The notes under the pieces were generated by a model, which saw nothing but the letters and a program-made list of their open reading frames with translations, did not search any database and had not been told where the DNA came from. A stretch of 64,000 bases of DNA, taken from NCBI RefSeq assembly GCF_900142545.1, contig NZ_FRBF01000016.1, positions 1 to 64,000 of the forward strand, written 5' to 3'. This DNA is from Fibrobacter sp. UWT2 (GTDB taxonomy: Bacteria > Fibrobacterota > Fibrobacteria > Fibrobacterales > Fibrobacteraceae). The translations under genes and the position numbers were made by a program. The stretch's first letter is position 1; each line of letters starts with the position of its first letter. Positions 1-7,886 of this stretch are shown here, one piece after another.

Positions 1-45
1 GTCTAGGACCCTCTGCCATTCCTCTTCTGTGTGTATTTTTGTCAT
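1..45 (-). CDS. Partial CDS, N-terminus only; possibly peptide-methionine (R)-S-oxide reductase
   Basis: An ATG at position 45 on the minus strand opens a frame that runs off the window edge after 15 codons (MTKIHTEEEWQRVLD). AGAGG lies about 6 nt upstream and would serve as ribosome binding site. The TEEEWxxVL pattern resembles the start of MsrB proteins, which usually begin with a similar acidic EEW-L segment before the YxVxxxxGTE motif. Fifteen residues are too few to decide, so the identity is a guess; that a gene starts here is better supported. Confidence 0.4.
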   Translation of the reverse strand, partial: MTKIHTEEEWQRVLD

Positions 46-444
46 GCAAACCTCTAAAGTTGTGTCCAACTTTTGGGGTTTACGTCACGCCTAGGGGCCC
101 GCCCCTAACACCCCGCTTTATATTGCAAAACAATCAGGATTTACACATATGAACTAGTTCCAAAATGGAACTAATTGATTCCATCAACACGTAACACATG
201 AGTCATACACCCTTTCTTTTTTCATTAAAATCTAACATTTCCACCAGATGACATCTTTTGACAGGTGCTTGATTATATATTTAGCGCATTGAATTTACAA
301 ATATCCATAACACCTAAAATTCAAAGCACTTCAAAAGCCAGTTCAATCACAAGGAAACGCACCTACAAAAAAAATAGAACCAACATCCAAAGCAGATTTT
401 TTTTCAACAAATAAACCAAGACCAAAAAAATTATATTTAGAAGG
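46..444. other. AT-rich intergenic region between divergent genes
   Basis: About 400 bases without a convincing gene. It is much richer in A and T than the housekeeping genes downstream, fitting a transferred restriction-modification island. A TATATTTAGCGC element at 276-287 looks like the -10 region seen elsewhere in the window (the same string precedes the acetyltransferase gene at 28310) and could drive the methyltransferase with a leader of about 160 nt. A TTGACA at 258-263 is only 12 bp from it, too close for a standard -35. Confidence 0.5.
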
Positions 445-1536
445 ATGAAAAAGAAGATGATTCCCGCCTCAAAAAGCACATTCTCTACCCCATGGCAAAT
501 GCACGAATTCTTTGCAGGCAGTGGTTTGGTGTCCTATGGATTAAAAGAAATGTTTCATTGCGTTTGGGCAAATGACATTAGCACTCAAAAAGCCGCAGTT
601 TATCAAGCAAATCTTAACCTAAAACATTTTATACTAGGCGACATCAAAGATATTCAGGGAAAATCTCTTCCTAAAGCACATATGTCATGGGCTAGTTTTC
701 CATGTCAAGATCTATCTCTCGCCGGAGCAATGGGAGGAATACATGCATCAAGAAGCGGACTTGTATGGGAATGGCTACGTATCTTAGACGAATTGAAGGA
801 AAAACCCAAAATTTTACTTCTTGAGAACGTAATTGGCCTTTTATCAACAAATCACGGAAACAATTATCGCGCCATACACAAAGCAATTTCTGAGCGCGGT
901 TATAAATGCGGAGCAATAGTTTTAAACGCTTCTTTATTCGTTCCCCAATCTCGACCACGAGTATTCATTATTGCGGTAGATAAAAAAAGTCATATTCCCT
1001 CAGAACTTACCGGCAAAGGACCTTGTTGGCTTCACAATTCATCTGCTATAGAACTTGGCAACTCTCTACCAAATTGGATTTGGTGGAAAACGGATCGTCC
1101 TTCCAAAAGAACAGTGACTTTAAAAGATATTGTTGATCCCACAGTTCCTTTTGACAAAGACAACGTATTAAAGCTAATTCCACCAAAACATATCGAAAAA
1201 CTCAATAAATTCGATTTCATTTATGCAACCGGGTATAGACGAACTCGCAACGGGAAACAGCAATTAGAGATTCGCTGCGACGGAACTGCAGGTTGTCTCA
1301 GAACACCTGAGGGTGGAAGCAGTAAGCAATACCTCATTCTAAAAAACAAAAATGAAATTCACGCTCGTCTTCTCACCATTCGTGAAACAGCACGTTTGAT
1401 GGGTGCTCCAGACACATACATTCTTCCTGGATCCTATAACGATGGTTATAAAGCAATGGGAGACGCAGTAGTCATGCCGGTAGCCAAATTTATAGGCGAA
1501 CGTTTTTTGGCAAAACTTGCAGAGGCGGTATACTAA
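445..1536 (+). CDS. DNA (cytosine-5-)-methyltransferase
   Basis: Type II modification enzyme that would transfer a methyl group from S-adenosylmethionine to C5 of cytosine in a specific DNA site. The conserved motifs appear in order: motif I FAGSG at residues 23-27, motif IV with the catalytic cysteine in FPCQ (Cys87), motif VI ENV at 127-129, motif VIII QSRPRVF at 168-174, the target-recognition region around 190-290, and motifs IX/X near the C-terminus (RLLTIRETARLMG and GYKAMGDAVVMPVA). At 363 aa it is a normal length. AGAAGG touches the ATG at 445, so the real start may be the in-frame ATG at 457, 12 nt from that site. Its stop overlaps by one base an ATG opening the N-terminal piece of the next gene (TAATG), so the two are probably co-translated as a restriction-modification pair. 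Recognition sequence unknown. Confidence 0.93.
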   Translation: MKKKMIPASKSTFSTPWQMHEFFAGSGLVSYGLKEMFHCVWANDISTQKAAVYQANLNLKHFILGDIKDIQGKSLPKAHMSWASFPCQDLSLAGAMGGIHASRSGLVWEWLRILDELKEKPKILLLENVIGLLSTNHGNNYRAIHKAISERGYKCGAIVLNASLFVPQSRPRVFIIAVDKKSHIPSELTGKGPCWLHNSSAIELGNSLPNWIWWKTDRPSKRTVTLKDIVDPTVPFDKDNVLKLIPPKHIEKLNKFDFIYATGYRRTRNGKQQLEIRCDGTAGCLRTPEGGSSKQYLILKNKNEIHARLLTIRETARLMGAPDTYILPGSYNDGYKAMGDAVVMPVAKFIGERFLAKLAEAVY

Positions 1537-1661
1537 TGAAATATGAACAAAAATTGGGGGCTTTTCAGAAGTCAAAAAACATTATATCTAAAGGGGCTTT
1601 GGCTATTGTTATCCAACTAACCGCTGATGTTCGGACAAAAAAAATTTCCTTTAAACCCTGA
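1536..1661 (+). other. Out-of-frame N-terminal segment of the restriction-enzyme-like gene
   Basis: An ATG at 1536, sharing its A with the methyltransferase stop, opens a 41-codon frame beginning MKYEQKLGAFQK and ending at a TGA at 1659-1661. Residues 19-32 (KGALAIVIQLTADV) followed by the 1627 frame (FPLNPESFKTPKGG) read as one continuous DUF4928-type N-terminus. The two frames meet at a run of eight A (1637-1644); with seven A the whole of 1536-2472 would be one open frame. Either the gene is broken, or the join depends on slippage or phase variation. Confidence 0.65.
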
Positions 1662-2472
1662 AAGTTTTAAGACCCCTAAAGGAGGCCAAGTTGCAGGCCT
1701 AAGCGGGAAAAAGCTACAAAAAATTCTTCAGAGATACGGAATAAAACAGTCATTAGCTTCAGAAGCCGGACGAACAAGTCGTGGTTCTATACAATTAATG
1801 ACAGACTATCTCAATTTCCTTAATGAATGGCATTCCAACGAAACTATTGATTTTGACAAGGTAGAACTATTTTGGGCTGAACAGATAAAGAAATTCTTCC
1901 AAAGTAAACCACTAACGTTGTCTGCCAACAACTCAAAAACAATAAGTGCAAATTTAAACGAGCTATTTCAACAAGCAAAAAACAGACAAGAGCATATCAC
2001 CGGAACGCAATACATGGGAACAATTTTACAGCATCTAGTTGCTGCAAAATTAAAAGTCATTATGCCAAATGTTCCATTTGAAATTCATGGAGCATCCGTT
2101 GCCGATTCTCCGACTAACCGAGATGGAGACTTTGAAATCAATGACACCATTATCCATTGCACAACAAGTCCTACCGAAGCTTTATTAAATAAATGCGCAG
2201 ATAACATTGACGCAGGAAAACATCCGATAATCATAACCTTATACGATAGAGTTGAGGTTGCCCAAAAACAGGCCGAAGACAAAGGATTATCTGATAAAAT
2301 TGATGTATGGAGTGTTCAACAATTTTTATCTACAAATTTATGCGAGCACAGCCTTTTTAAGGCTGCAAACATCAATGATAAGATGGAATCCATTATCAAA
2401 GAATACAACAATATTGTAAGCGAACACGAGACTGATCCTAGCCTAAAAATTAATTACCTAGCAAAAAAATAG
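1627..2472 (+). CDS. DUF4928-like putative type II restriction endonuclease (main frame)
   Basis: A 281-residue frame directly behind the methyltransferase. Segments such as GGQVAGLSGKKLQKILQRYGI, GRTSRGSIQLMTDYLNFLNE and RDGDFEINDTIIHCTTSPTE match my memory of the DUF4928 family, which accompanies cytosine methyltransferases and is presumed to be the cognate nuclease. The last segment (about residues 157-176) has acidic residues on adjacent strands that could form a PD-(D/E)xK-like metal site; that is inference. The ATG at 1627 has no good ribosome binding site and follows an in-frame stop at 1618-1620. The natural start is probably the ATG at 1536 in another frame, joined across the A8 run at 1637-1644. 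High A+T, like the methyltransferase, suggests joint transfer. Confidence 0.7.
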   Translation: MFGQKKFPLNPESFKTPKGGQVAGLSGKKLQKILQRYGIKQSLASEAGRTSRGSIQLMTDYLNFLNEWHSNETIDFDKVELFWAEQIKKFFQSKPLTLSANNSKTISANLNELFQQAKNRQEHITGTQYMGTILQHLVAAKLKVIMPNVPFEIHGASVADSPTNRDGDFEINDTIIHCTTSPTEALLNKCADNIDAGKHPIIITLYDRVEVAQKQAEDKGLSDKIDVWSVQQFLSTNLCEHSLFKAANINDKMESIIKEYNNIVSEHETDPSLKINYLAKK

Positions 2473-2498
2473 CCCCATTTCCGCGTTAGGGATAGTGA

Positions 2499-2605
2499 CC
2501 CGTAAAGGCGGAGACTTGCGCTAGCAAGGCTCCGCGAGCGAAGCGAGTATAGCCCGACCCGGCGAGGCAAGGGAGATTCCGGGTCAAGCCCGGAATGACA
2601 AATGA
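2499..2605. repeat. REP-like extragenic palindromic sequence
   Basis: Dense inverted repeats fill this gap: GGCGGAG/CTCCGC-type arms around 2508-2535 and a perfect 8-bp palindrome ATTCCGGG (2576-2583) with CCCGGAAT (2589-2596), followed by GAC. The same arms, with GTC after the first and GAC after the second, recur inside a lipoprotein gene at 28089-28113. This looks like a dispersed extragenic palindrome, G+C-rich against AT-rich flanks. Confidence 0.55.
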
Positions 2606-2633
2606 GGCCGAGCCGGGGAACGTCCAAAAGCAC

Positions 2634-2658
2634 AAAAAAAGCCCTTGCGGGCTTTTTT
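2634..2658. terminator. Bidirectional rho-independent terminator
   Basis: AAAAAAAGCCC TTGC GGGCTTTTTT: a short G+C stem flanked by A and T tracts on either side, between the convergent restriction gene and the minus-strand gene ending at 2693. It can serve both strands. Confidence 0.8.
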
Positions 2659-2692
2659 CATATAGTACTCTACCGCCGCAGGCGGTCTATTC

Positions 2693-3070
2693 TTATTCCA
2701 GCGCTTCTCTAATCTGCTGGATAAAATCCATTTCTTCAGGAGAGACGTTGCTCTGGTTATCGTCTTCGCGAGAGGCATTTGCCACGCGAAGCATGGATTC
2801 AAGAACCTTGCTCTTAAATTCGGGAGATTCATTCTTCAATGCCTCGACACAAGCATGGGCGCGGTCTTTAGCCGACTTGAACTTGGCGTAGGTATTGTTG
2901 AAATCGTCCCACGAAACATCCGGGGTCAGTTCGTCATGAATCGCATCCAGCGTATCGCTTTCGGCTTCCGTCGCCGAAGAGGAACCCTCTAGGAGTTTAT
3001 CGGTCTCGTTTTCGTGGAAAAGACAAGCCACCTGCCAAGAAAGAATCAAAAGAGCCAAATTAGGATTCAT
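2693..3070 (-). CDS. Small acidic protein of unknown function
   Basis: A 125-residue protein starting at the ATG at 3070, transcribed away from dnaX. The first 18 residues are hydrophobic (NLALLILSWQVACLF); the rest is acidic and predicted helical, with many Glu and Asp. The C-terminal part (SPEEMDFIQQIREAL) recalls the end of TerB-like helical domains, but the resemblance is weak. No catalytic motif is seen. GAGGTAATCT in front of the ATG gives a reasonable ribosome binding site. Codon use resembles the core genes, so it is probably native. Confidence 0.6.
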   Translation of the reverse strand: MNPNLALLILSWQVACLFHENETDKLLEGSSSATEAESDTLDAIHDELTPDVSWDDFNNTYAKFKSAKDRAHACVEALKNESPEFKSKVLESMLRVANASREDDNQSNVSPEEMDFIQQIREALE

Positions 3071-3099
3071 AGATTACCTCATCGTTATGAAACAAATTT

Positions 3100-3114
3100 A
3101 CTATATTCCCGCAC
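3100..3114 (+). promoter_or_regulatory. Candidate -10 element abutting the dnaX start codon
   Basis: ACTATATT with TATATT at 3102-3107, only 7 nt before the ATG and no Shine-Dalgarno between. Transcription would start at or within a base or two of the ATG, giving a leaderless message. Confidence 0.5.
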
Positions 3115-4872
3115 ATGGCATACGTAGCAATGGCCCGAAAGTGGCGTCCGCAATCTTTTTCCGACATGGTCGGTCAGGAACATATCGCAAAGACCCTTCA
3201 AAACGCAATTGAAGGCGGTCGTCTGCACCACGCATTCCTGTTCACCGGAACCCGCGGCGTCGGTAAGACCACCAGTGCCCGTATCCTCGCCCGCACGCTG
3301 AACTGCACCGGCGGAGACCCGCTACACCCCTGCGGACAGTGCGAAAGCTGCAAGGACATTTCGGGCGGCAACCCGATGGACGTCTTTGAAATCGACGCAG
3401 CCTCCAATACCGGTGTCGACAATATCCGCGACGTGATTGAACGCGTGCAGTACCCGCCTGTCATCGGCAAATACAAGATTTTCATTATCGACGAAGTCCA
3501 CATGCTTTCGACGGGCGCCTTCAACGCGCTCCTCAAGACGCTCGAAGAACCGCCTGAACATGTGATTTTCATCTTCGCAACGACCGAAGTCAACAAGGTG
3601 CCGCAGACCATTTTGAGCCGTGTGCAGCGTTTTGACTTCAAGCGCTTGACCATCGAACAGATTCGTAGCCGCCTCCGCTTTATTTGCGAACAGGAAGGCA
3701 TCAACGCCTCTGACGAAGCCCTCGACATTTTCGCCGAAAAAGCCGACGGTTCCATGCGCGACGGTCTCACCTACTTCGACCAGGCATATGCCTTTACCGG
3801 CAACGAAATGAGCGCCGACGCGGTCCGTAGCGTCCTCGGCATTCCCCCGGTGGAACTGTTCTTTACGCTGATTTCGGCTATCGAAGGCCACGACCTCAAG
3901 GGTTGTTTCAAGATGGTGGACGAAGCCTGCAAACGCGGCATCGAATTCACTCCGCTCCTGGACGGATTCGGCAAGTTCCTGCGCAACCTGCTTTACGCCC
4001 GTCTCGACGCCTTTACGCCTGACGCCCTGAACATTTCGGAAGAACTTTACACCAAGTACAAGAGTGTGGTTCCCGAGCTCAAGAATGGCGACATTCTGCG
4101 CATCAGCAAGCTTTTGATTGACCTGCAAGCAACGCTGCGCTACAGCACGAACCCGCGCTTGCTGGTAGAAACGACGTTTGCCCGCATGGCTTGGCTCGAC
4201 AGGCTTACCGACTTAAGGCGAGCGCTTGCCGCCATCAACGACCCGAAAAGCGCCTCCGAAGAGGCGTTAAAAAAAAAAGTAACTGAAGTCCAAAATTACA
4301 TTGACGCCGAGGAAGAAGCCAAGGCGTTACAGCAACGCGAAGAAAACCCCTTCGCGGCTTTGCAAAGTTCCATTGCGGGTCCAAGCAACGGCGAAGTCTA
4401 CAACCGCTATGAGATTCCTTCCGTCTGGGGCTCCATCAAGTCTAAAATTGCTGATTCCGGCGATTTCGCCTTCTCGGTGGCCCTGAACGACACCGTGCTC
4501 GAAACCAGTGACCTGAAGGCCACCCCCTTCCCCATCGCGCTTACCTACCTGGGCGACAACGCCAGCGATGCCTGGGGCGTAAAACAGATGGAAGATCACC
4601 CCGAGTACATGGAGCGCGTCAAGCAGATGCTTGAGGACATGCTCCAGACTCCGGTAATCTTGACCCTTAAAACCCGCGCCTTCAACGAATCGGAACTCAA
4701 GATCCGCAAACAGGCCCAAATGTCGCCTTACCAGCTGGACCTTGAAAAGGAACCCGGACTCCAAAAACTCAAGGAACTGTTCCAGGCCGAACTGATTTAC
4801 AGCCACAAGAGTAACCGCACCATGGCCCCGCAGCAAGCCGAAGGCTGCGACGTGGACAGCGACGAAAACTAA
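3115..4872 (+). CDS. dnaX: DNA polymerase III subunit gamma/tau
   Basis: Clamp-loader ATPase of the replicative polymerase. The start MAYVAMARKWRPQSF matches the usual DnaX N-terminus, supporting the ATG at 3115. Walker A is GTRGVGKT (45-52), the zinc module uses Cys64, 73, 76 and 79, Walker B is DEVH (126-129), and sensor 1 is around 157-170 (ATTEVNKVPQTILSRVQRF). Domains I-III end near residue 370, and a tau-like extension runs to 585. At 4269-4278, codons 385-388 (Leu-Lys-Lys-Lys) contain ten consecutive A. Loss of one A gives an immediate TAA, and gain of one gives Ser-Asn-stop, so slippage would yield a gamma-like protein of about 388-390 residues. ybaB follows by 44 nt, a common arrangement. 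Confidence 0.97.
   Translation: MAYVAMARKWRPQSFSDMVGQEHIAKTLQNAIEGGRLHHAFLFTGTRGVGKTTSARILARTLNCTGGDPLHPCGQCESCKDISGGNPMDVFEIDAASNTGVDNIRDVIERVQYPPVIGKYKIFIIDEVHMLSTGAFNALLKTLEEPPEHVIFIFATTEVNKVPQTILSRVQRFDFKRLTIEQIRSRLRFICEQEGINASDEALDIFAEKADGSMRDGLTYFDQAYAFTGNEMSADAVRSVLGIPPVELFFTLISAIEGHDLKGCFKMVDEACKRGIEFTPLLDGFGKFLRNLLYARLDAFTPDALNISEELYTKYKSVVPELKNGDILRISKLLIDLQATLRYSTNPRLLVETTFARMAWLDRLTDLRRALAAINDPKSASEEALKKKVTEVQNYIDAEEEAKALQQREENPFAALQSSIAGPSNGEVYNRYEIPSVWGSIKSKIADSGDFAFSVALNDTVLETSDLKATPFPIALTYLGDNASDAWGVKQMEDHPEYMERVKQMLEDMLQTPVILTLKTRAFNESELKIRKQAQMSPYQLDLEKEPGLQKLKELFQAELIYSHKSNRTMAPQQAEGCDVDSDEN
4269..4278 (+). promoter_or_regulatory. A10 slippage site within dnaX
   Basis: Ten A residues in the codons TTA AAA AAA AAA G. 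Both alternative frames stop within three codons (TAA after A9; AGT AAC TGA after A11 or a -1 ribosomal shift). The site lies just after the ATPase core, where other bacteria make the short gamma form by -1 frameshifting (E. coli) or transcriptional slippage (Thermus). Confidence 0.6.
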
Positions 4873-4882
4873 GCCCCTTTTT

Positions 4883-4896
4883 ACTATATTACCGCT
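4883..4896 (+). promoter_or_regulatory. Candidate -10 element before ybaB
   Basis: TTACTATATTACCG repeats the dnaX-type element, but here it sits about 25 nt before the ATG and is followed by GAGGA, so a short leader with an ordinary ribosome binding site is expected. Confidence 0.35.
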
Positions 4897-4916
4897 AAAA
4901 CAACGAGGAAAATACT

Positions 4917-5225
4917 ATGGATATGAGCAAAATGTTGCGTGACCTTCAGAAAATGCAGAGCAAGATGATGAAGGCCCAGAGCGACCTCAAGGCACAAAGT
5001 TTCGAAGCCGAAGCCGGCGGCGGAATGGTGAAGGTCGCCATGAACGGTAAGGGTGTCGTCACCATGATCAAGATCAACCCCGATGCCGTTGACAAGGACG
5101 ACGTGGAAGCTCTCGAAGACCTGCTCATGGCCGCCATCAACGCAGCCGTCAAGAAGAAAGACGAAGCTACCCAGGAAAGCATCAGCGGCATTACCGGCGG
5201 CATGAAAATCCCCGGCCTGATGTAA
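4917..5225 (+). CDS. ybaB: YbaB/EbfC family nucleoid-associated protein
   Basis: A 102-residue small DNA-binding protein, normal length for the family. The N-terminal helix is rich in Met, Lys and Gln (KMLRDLQKMQSKMMKAQ). The core GGGMVKVAMNGKGVVTMIKINPDAVD carries the family's conserved Gly/Val pattern, and the C-terminus ends in the typical GGMKIPGLM. It forms dimers that bind DNA and affect nucleoid organisation. GAGGA lies 9 nt before the ATG. It follows dnaX by 44 nt and is probably in the same transcript plus its own -10-like element; the usual third partner recR is absent here. Confidence 0.95.
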   Translation: MDMSKMLRDLQKMQSKMMKAQSDLKAQSFEAEAGGGMVKVAMNGKGVVTMIKINPDAVDKDDVEALEDLLMAAINAAVKKKDEATQESISGITGGMKIPGLM

Positions 5226-5249
5226 TTTCGGAATTGACACATTATTTTC

Positions 5250-5281
5250 AAAAAGATGCCTGCACAAACGGGCATCTTTTT
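5250..5281 (+). terminator. Rho-independent terminator after ybaB
   Basis: AAAAGATGCC and GGGCATCTTTT form a stem around a nine-base loop, ending in T residues, between ybaB and the efflux operon. Confidence 0.8.
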
Positions 5282-5399
5282 AATTTGTAATTTCGTCCTG
5301 CAATAAATGCAATTCATCACCTAAAAGCCCCTGTCGCCCTTTTATATAGTGCAAGATTTTTTATATTTGTTGCGCAAAAAAGTGTATATAGGAGTAAGA

Positions 5400-6809
5400 A
5401 TGCCCAGGCATTTAGCAGCATTATCGGCTATGGCATTGAGCCTCGTAGCCCCGCAATGGGCGGGTGCTACAACCTACACGCGCGACGAAGCCGTCAAAAT
5501 AGCCCTTGAAAAGTCCTCGGACGTCAAAACTGCCGAAGAAGAAGTCATTTCGGCAAATTCCCAAGTAGATGCCGGTTACGGCAACGCCCTCCCGTCAATT
5601 GACCTTGACGCTACCATCACCCGTATTTTCGGTCTCGATGACGTCAAAAATAAAAAGCCCGTATACAACGCGCTGAACAACACGGTAGCTGAAGATGGTA
5701 GTGACCCGTCCGTCTATGACTACGTGAACGCAGGCGCCATCGACGGCCTTATTTACGGCATGTCCAAGCAGGGTTACCGCTGGCAATCTTCTGTGGGACT
5801 TACCGCGACCCAGATTCTTTACGCCCAGGGTAAGGTGGGTACCGGCATCGAAATCGCCAAGGCCTATAAGCACGTCAAGGAAGTCAACCTTGAAAACACG
5901 AAGGCAAACGTCCGCTACGACGTGGAAAACGCATTCGACCAGCTCATTTTCCTGGATTCATCAATCGTTATCCTGTACCAGTCCAAGGACATGCTTCAGG
6001 AAAACCTGAATTTCGTGGAACAGGGTCTCAAGAGCGGCATGATGACCGAACTCGACTTGATTCGCATACAGCTCAAGATGGACCAGCTGACCTCCCAAAT
6101 CAACAGCACCGAAAAGAAGCGCGTGCTTGCCCGCAATGCCCTACTTAACACCATGGGCCTTGAATGGGATTCCGAAGTCAAGTTCCAGGGGGACCTCCGC
6201 GATCCATTGCAGGGCTACGCCTACCCCGATACCACCATGGCGAATGTGAAAAAGCGCCGCAAGGAACTGGTGATGCTCGAAGCAAGCGAAGAAATGCTCC
6301 AGAAGAATGTTTCTATCGAAGAAGGTGGCTACAAGCCGACGGTCGTACTCGTGGGTGGCCTCAAGTATGGCAACAACAAGAACCACTTCTACCAGTGGGA
6401 CGCTCCGGATTGGGACGAAAACATCAGCAAGTACATCGCCTTGAACCTCAAGCTGAACCTCTTCAACGGCATGAAAACCAAGGAAGCGGTCGTTCAGGCA
6501 AAGTCCGACTTGCGTAGCACCCAAATCAAGAAAGAAACCGCCGAACGCGGCTTCCGCATGCAGATCGAGTCTTGCGCCAACACGCTCGAAGATGCAAATT
6601 CCCAACTTGAAATTGCCAAGCGCCAAATCGACCTGGCTCAAAAGAATTACGACCTGACCAACGACAGTTACAAGCTCGGAAGAGAAACCCAGCTGAACCT
6701 TCTCACTGCAGAAAACGACCTTCGTACAGCGAAGATCGGCTACATGCAAGCTATCGTGAATTGGAACCAGGCTTACAACGCCCTCCTTCAGGCCACCGGT
6801 GAATATTAA
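5400..6809 (+). CDS. TolC-family outer membrane efflux protein
   Basis: Outer-membrane channel of a tripartite efflux pump, 469 aa from the ATG at 5400, which has GGAG 8 nt upstream; an in-frame GTG at 5349 lacks such a site. Residues 1-23 form a signal peptide ending in WAGA. The mature protein has the two long helical repeats of the family (about 25-250 and 270-469). The ends are typical: TRDEAVKIALEKSSDVKTAEEEV at the start of repeat 1 and NYDLTNDSYKLGRETQLNLLTAENDLRTAKIGYMQAIVNWNQAYNALLQATG at the C-terminus. The adaptor gene starts 20 nt downstream, making an operon with the RND pump. Substrate unknown. Confidence 0.93.
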   Translation: MPRHLAALSAMALSLVAPQWAGATTYTRDEAVKIALEKSSDVKTAEEEVISANSQVDAGYGNALPSIDLDATITRIFGLDDVKNKKPVYNALNNTVAEDGSDPSVYDYVNAGAIDGLIYGMSKQGYRWQSSVGLTATQILYAQGKVGTGIEIAKAYKHVKEVNLENTKANVRYDVENAFDQLIFLDSSIVILYQSKDMLQENLNFVEQGLKSGMMTELDLIRIQLKMDQLTSQINSTEKKRVLARNALLNTMGLEWDSEVKFQGDLRDPLQGYAYPDTTMANVKKRRKELVMLEASEEMLQKNVSIEEGGYKPTVVLVGGLKYGNNKNHFYQWDAPDWDENISKYIALNLKLNLFNGMKTKEAVVQAKSDLRSTQIKKETAERGFRMQIESCANTLEDANSQLEIAKRQIDLAQKNYDLTNDSYKLGRETQLNLLTAENDLRTAKIGYMQAIVNWNQAYNALLQATGEY

Positions 6810-6829
6810 TAAGAGAGACGAGGAAAGAA

Positions 6830-7873
6830 ATGAACAAGACAGTTAAAACCCTCCTGACAATCGCTGTCGCATCGCTGATGCTTGTCGCCTGCGACAAGAA
6901 AGAAGAAAATGCCGAAAAGAAGGCATCGACTATCGAAGAAATCCAGAAAGAAAAAGGCAAACCCGCCCGCGTAGTCAAGGCTGCCACCTCGAAACTTACC
7001 GACGTGCGTAAGTTCAGCGGCACCATCCAGGGTATCAACCAGAACAGCGCCATCTGCAAGATGGGCGACCCGATTGCTAAAATCAACGTGCAGGTGGGAT
7101 CCTCCGTCCAGAAAGACCAGGTAATCGCCGAATACCTGTTCACGGGCGACAACACCCAGTACCAGGAAGCACAAGAAAAGATTGCCGTTCTTGAAAAAGC
7201 AACTGAACGCATGCGTGAACTCCATGCCAAGGGCGGCATTAGCCAGCAGGACATGGATAGCCAGGAAATGCAACTCAAGGTCGCAAAGATGGGACTTGAA
7301 ACCGCCCGCCGCGCTACCTTGATTCTCGCTCCTGAAGCCGGCGTGGTGACCGAAATCAAGTTCAAGGTTGGCCAGACTCCGGGACAGGGCGCTCAGTTTG
7401 CAACCATTGCAAAGCTCAACAAGGTTATCTTGAAGTTGAACATCACCAGCAAGGACATCGGATTCTTCAAGAAGGGGGCATCTGCCAAAGTCACTGTCGC
7501 CGACGAAACGTTCACGGGTAAGGTGACTCTGATTCCGCTCGCAGCGGACCCGACAACCCACTTCTTCCCGGTTGAAATTACGTTCGACAACAAGGCCAAG
7601 AAGCTCCTGCCCGGCATGTACGTGACCGCAGAACTCGACGCCCGCCAGGTGGAAGGCATCGTGGTTCCTGCCGAAGCAATCGTTTACCGCAACGGCATTA
7701 ACGTCATCTGGACTGTCGATGCCGAAGGCAAGGCCCTCCGCAAGATCGTGAAGCTTGGCGTGCAAACCAAGAACGATGTGCAGATTACAGAAGGTCTTGA
7801 AGGTGGCGAAACCGTGATTGTCGAAGGCCAGTCCAAGATGAACGACGGCGACAAAGTGCTGATCGTTGAATAG
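6830..7873 (+). CDS. RND efflux periplasmic adaptor (HlyD/AcrA family) lipoprotein
   Basis: Membrane-fusion protein linking the inner-membrane pump to the TolC channel. It is 347 aa, with a lipoprotein signal (LMLVAC, lipidated Cys near residue 21), so it would be anchored in a membrane facing the periplasm. A lipoyl-like half (IAKINVQVGSSVQKDQVIAEY) is followed by a short coiled hairpin (about 105-150), the second lipoyl half (APEAGVVTEIKFKVGQTPGQG) and a beta-barrel/membrane-proximal region. The coiled hairpin is short for the family. GAGACGAGGAAAGAA gives the ribosome binding site. The pump gene follows after 13 nt. Confidence 0.92.
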   Translation: MNKTVKTLLTIAVASLMLVACDKKEENAEKKASTIEEIQKEKGKPARVVKAATSKLTDVRKFSGTIQGINQNSAICKMGDPIAKINVQVGSSVQKDQVIAEYLFTGDNTQYQEAQEKIAVLEKATERMRELHAKGGISQQDMDSQEMQLKVAKMGLETARRATLILAPEAGVVTEIKFKVGQTPGQGAQFATIAKLNKVILKLNITSKDIGFFKKGASAKVTVADETFTGKVTLIPLAADPTTHFFPVEITFDNKAKKLLPGMYVTAELDARQVEGIVVPAEAIVYRNGINVIWTVDAEGKALRKIVKLGVQTKNDVQITEGLEGGETVIVEGQSKMNDGDKVLIVE

Positions 7874-7886
7874 GAGATGATTCTGA

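Noticed and set aside
258-281. TTGACA ... TATATT as a sigma-70 promoter for the methyltransferase
   Set aside because: The two elements are only 12 bp apart, too close for a standard promoter; only the -10-like element is kept as a note.
2584-2891. Short open frames over the REP-like sequence and terminator before dnaX
   Set aside because: They cross a terminator hairpin and repeats, and their residues look unlike protein.
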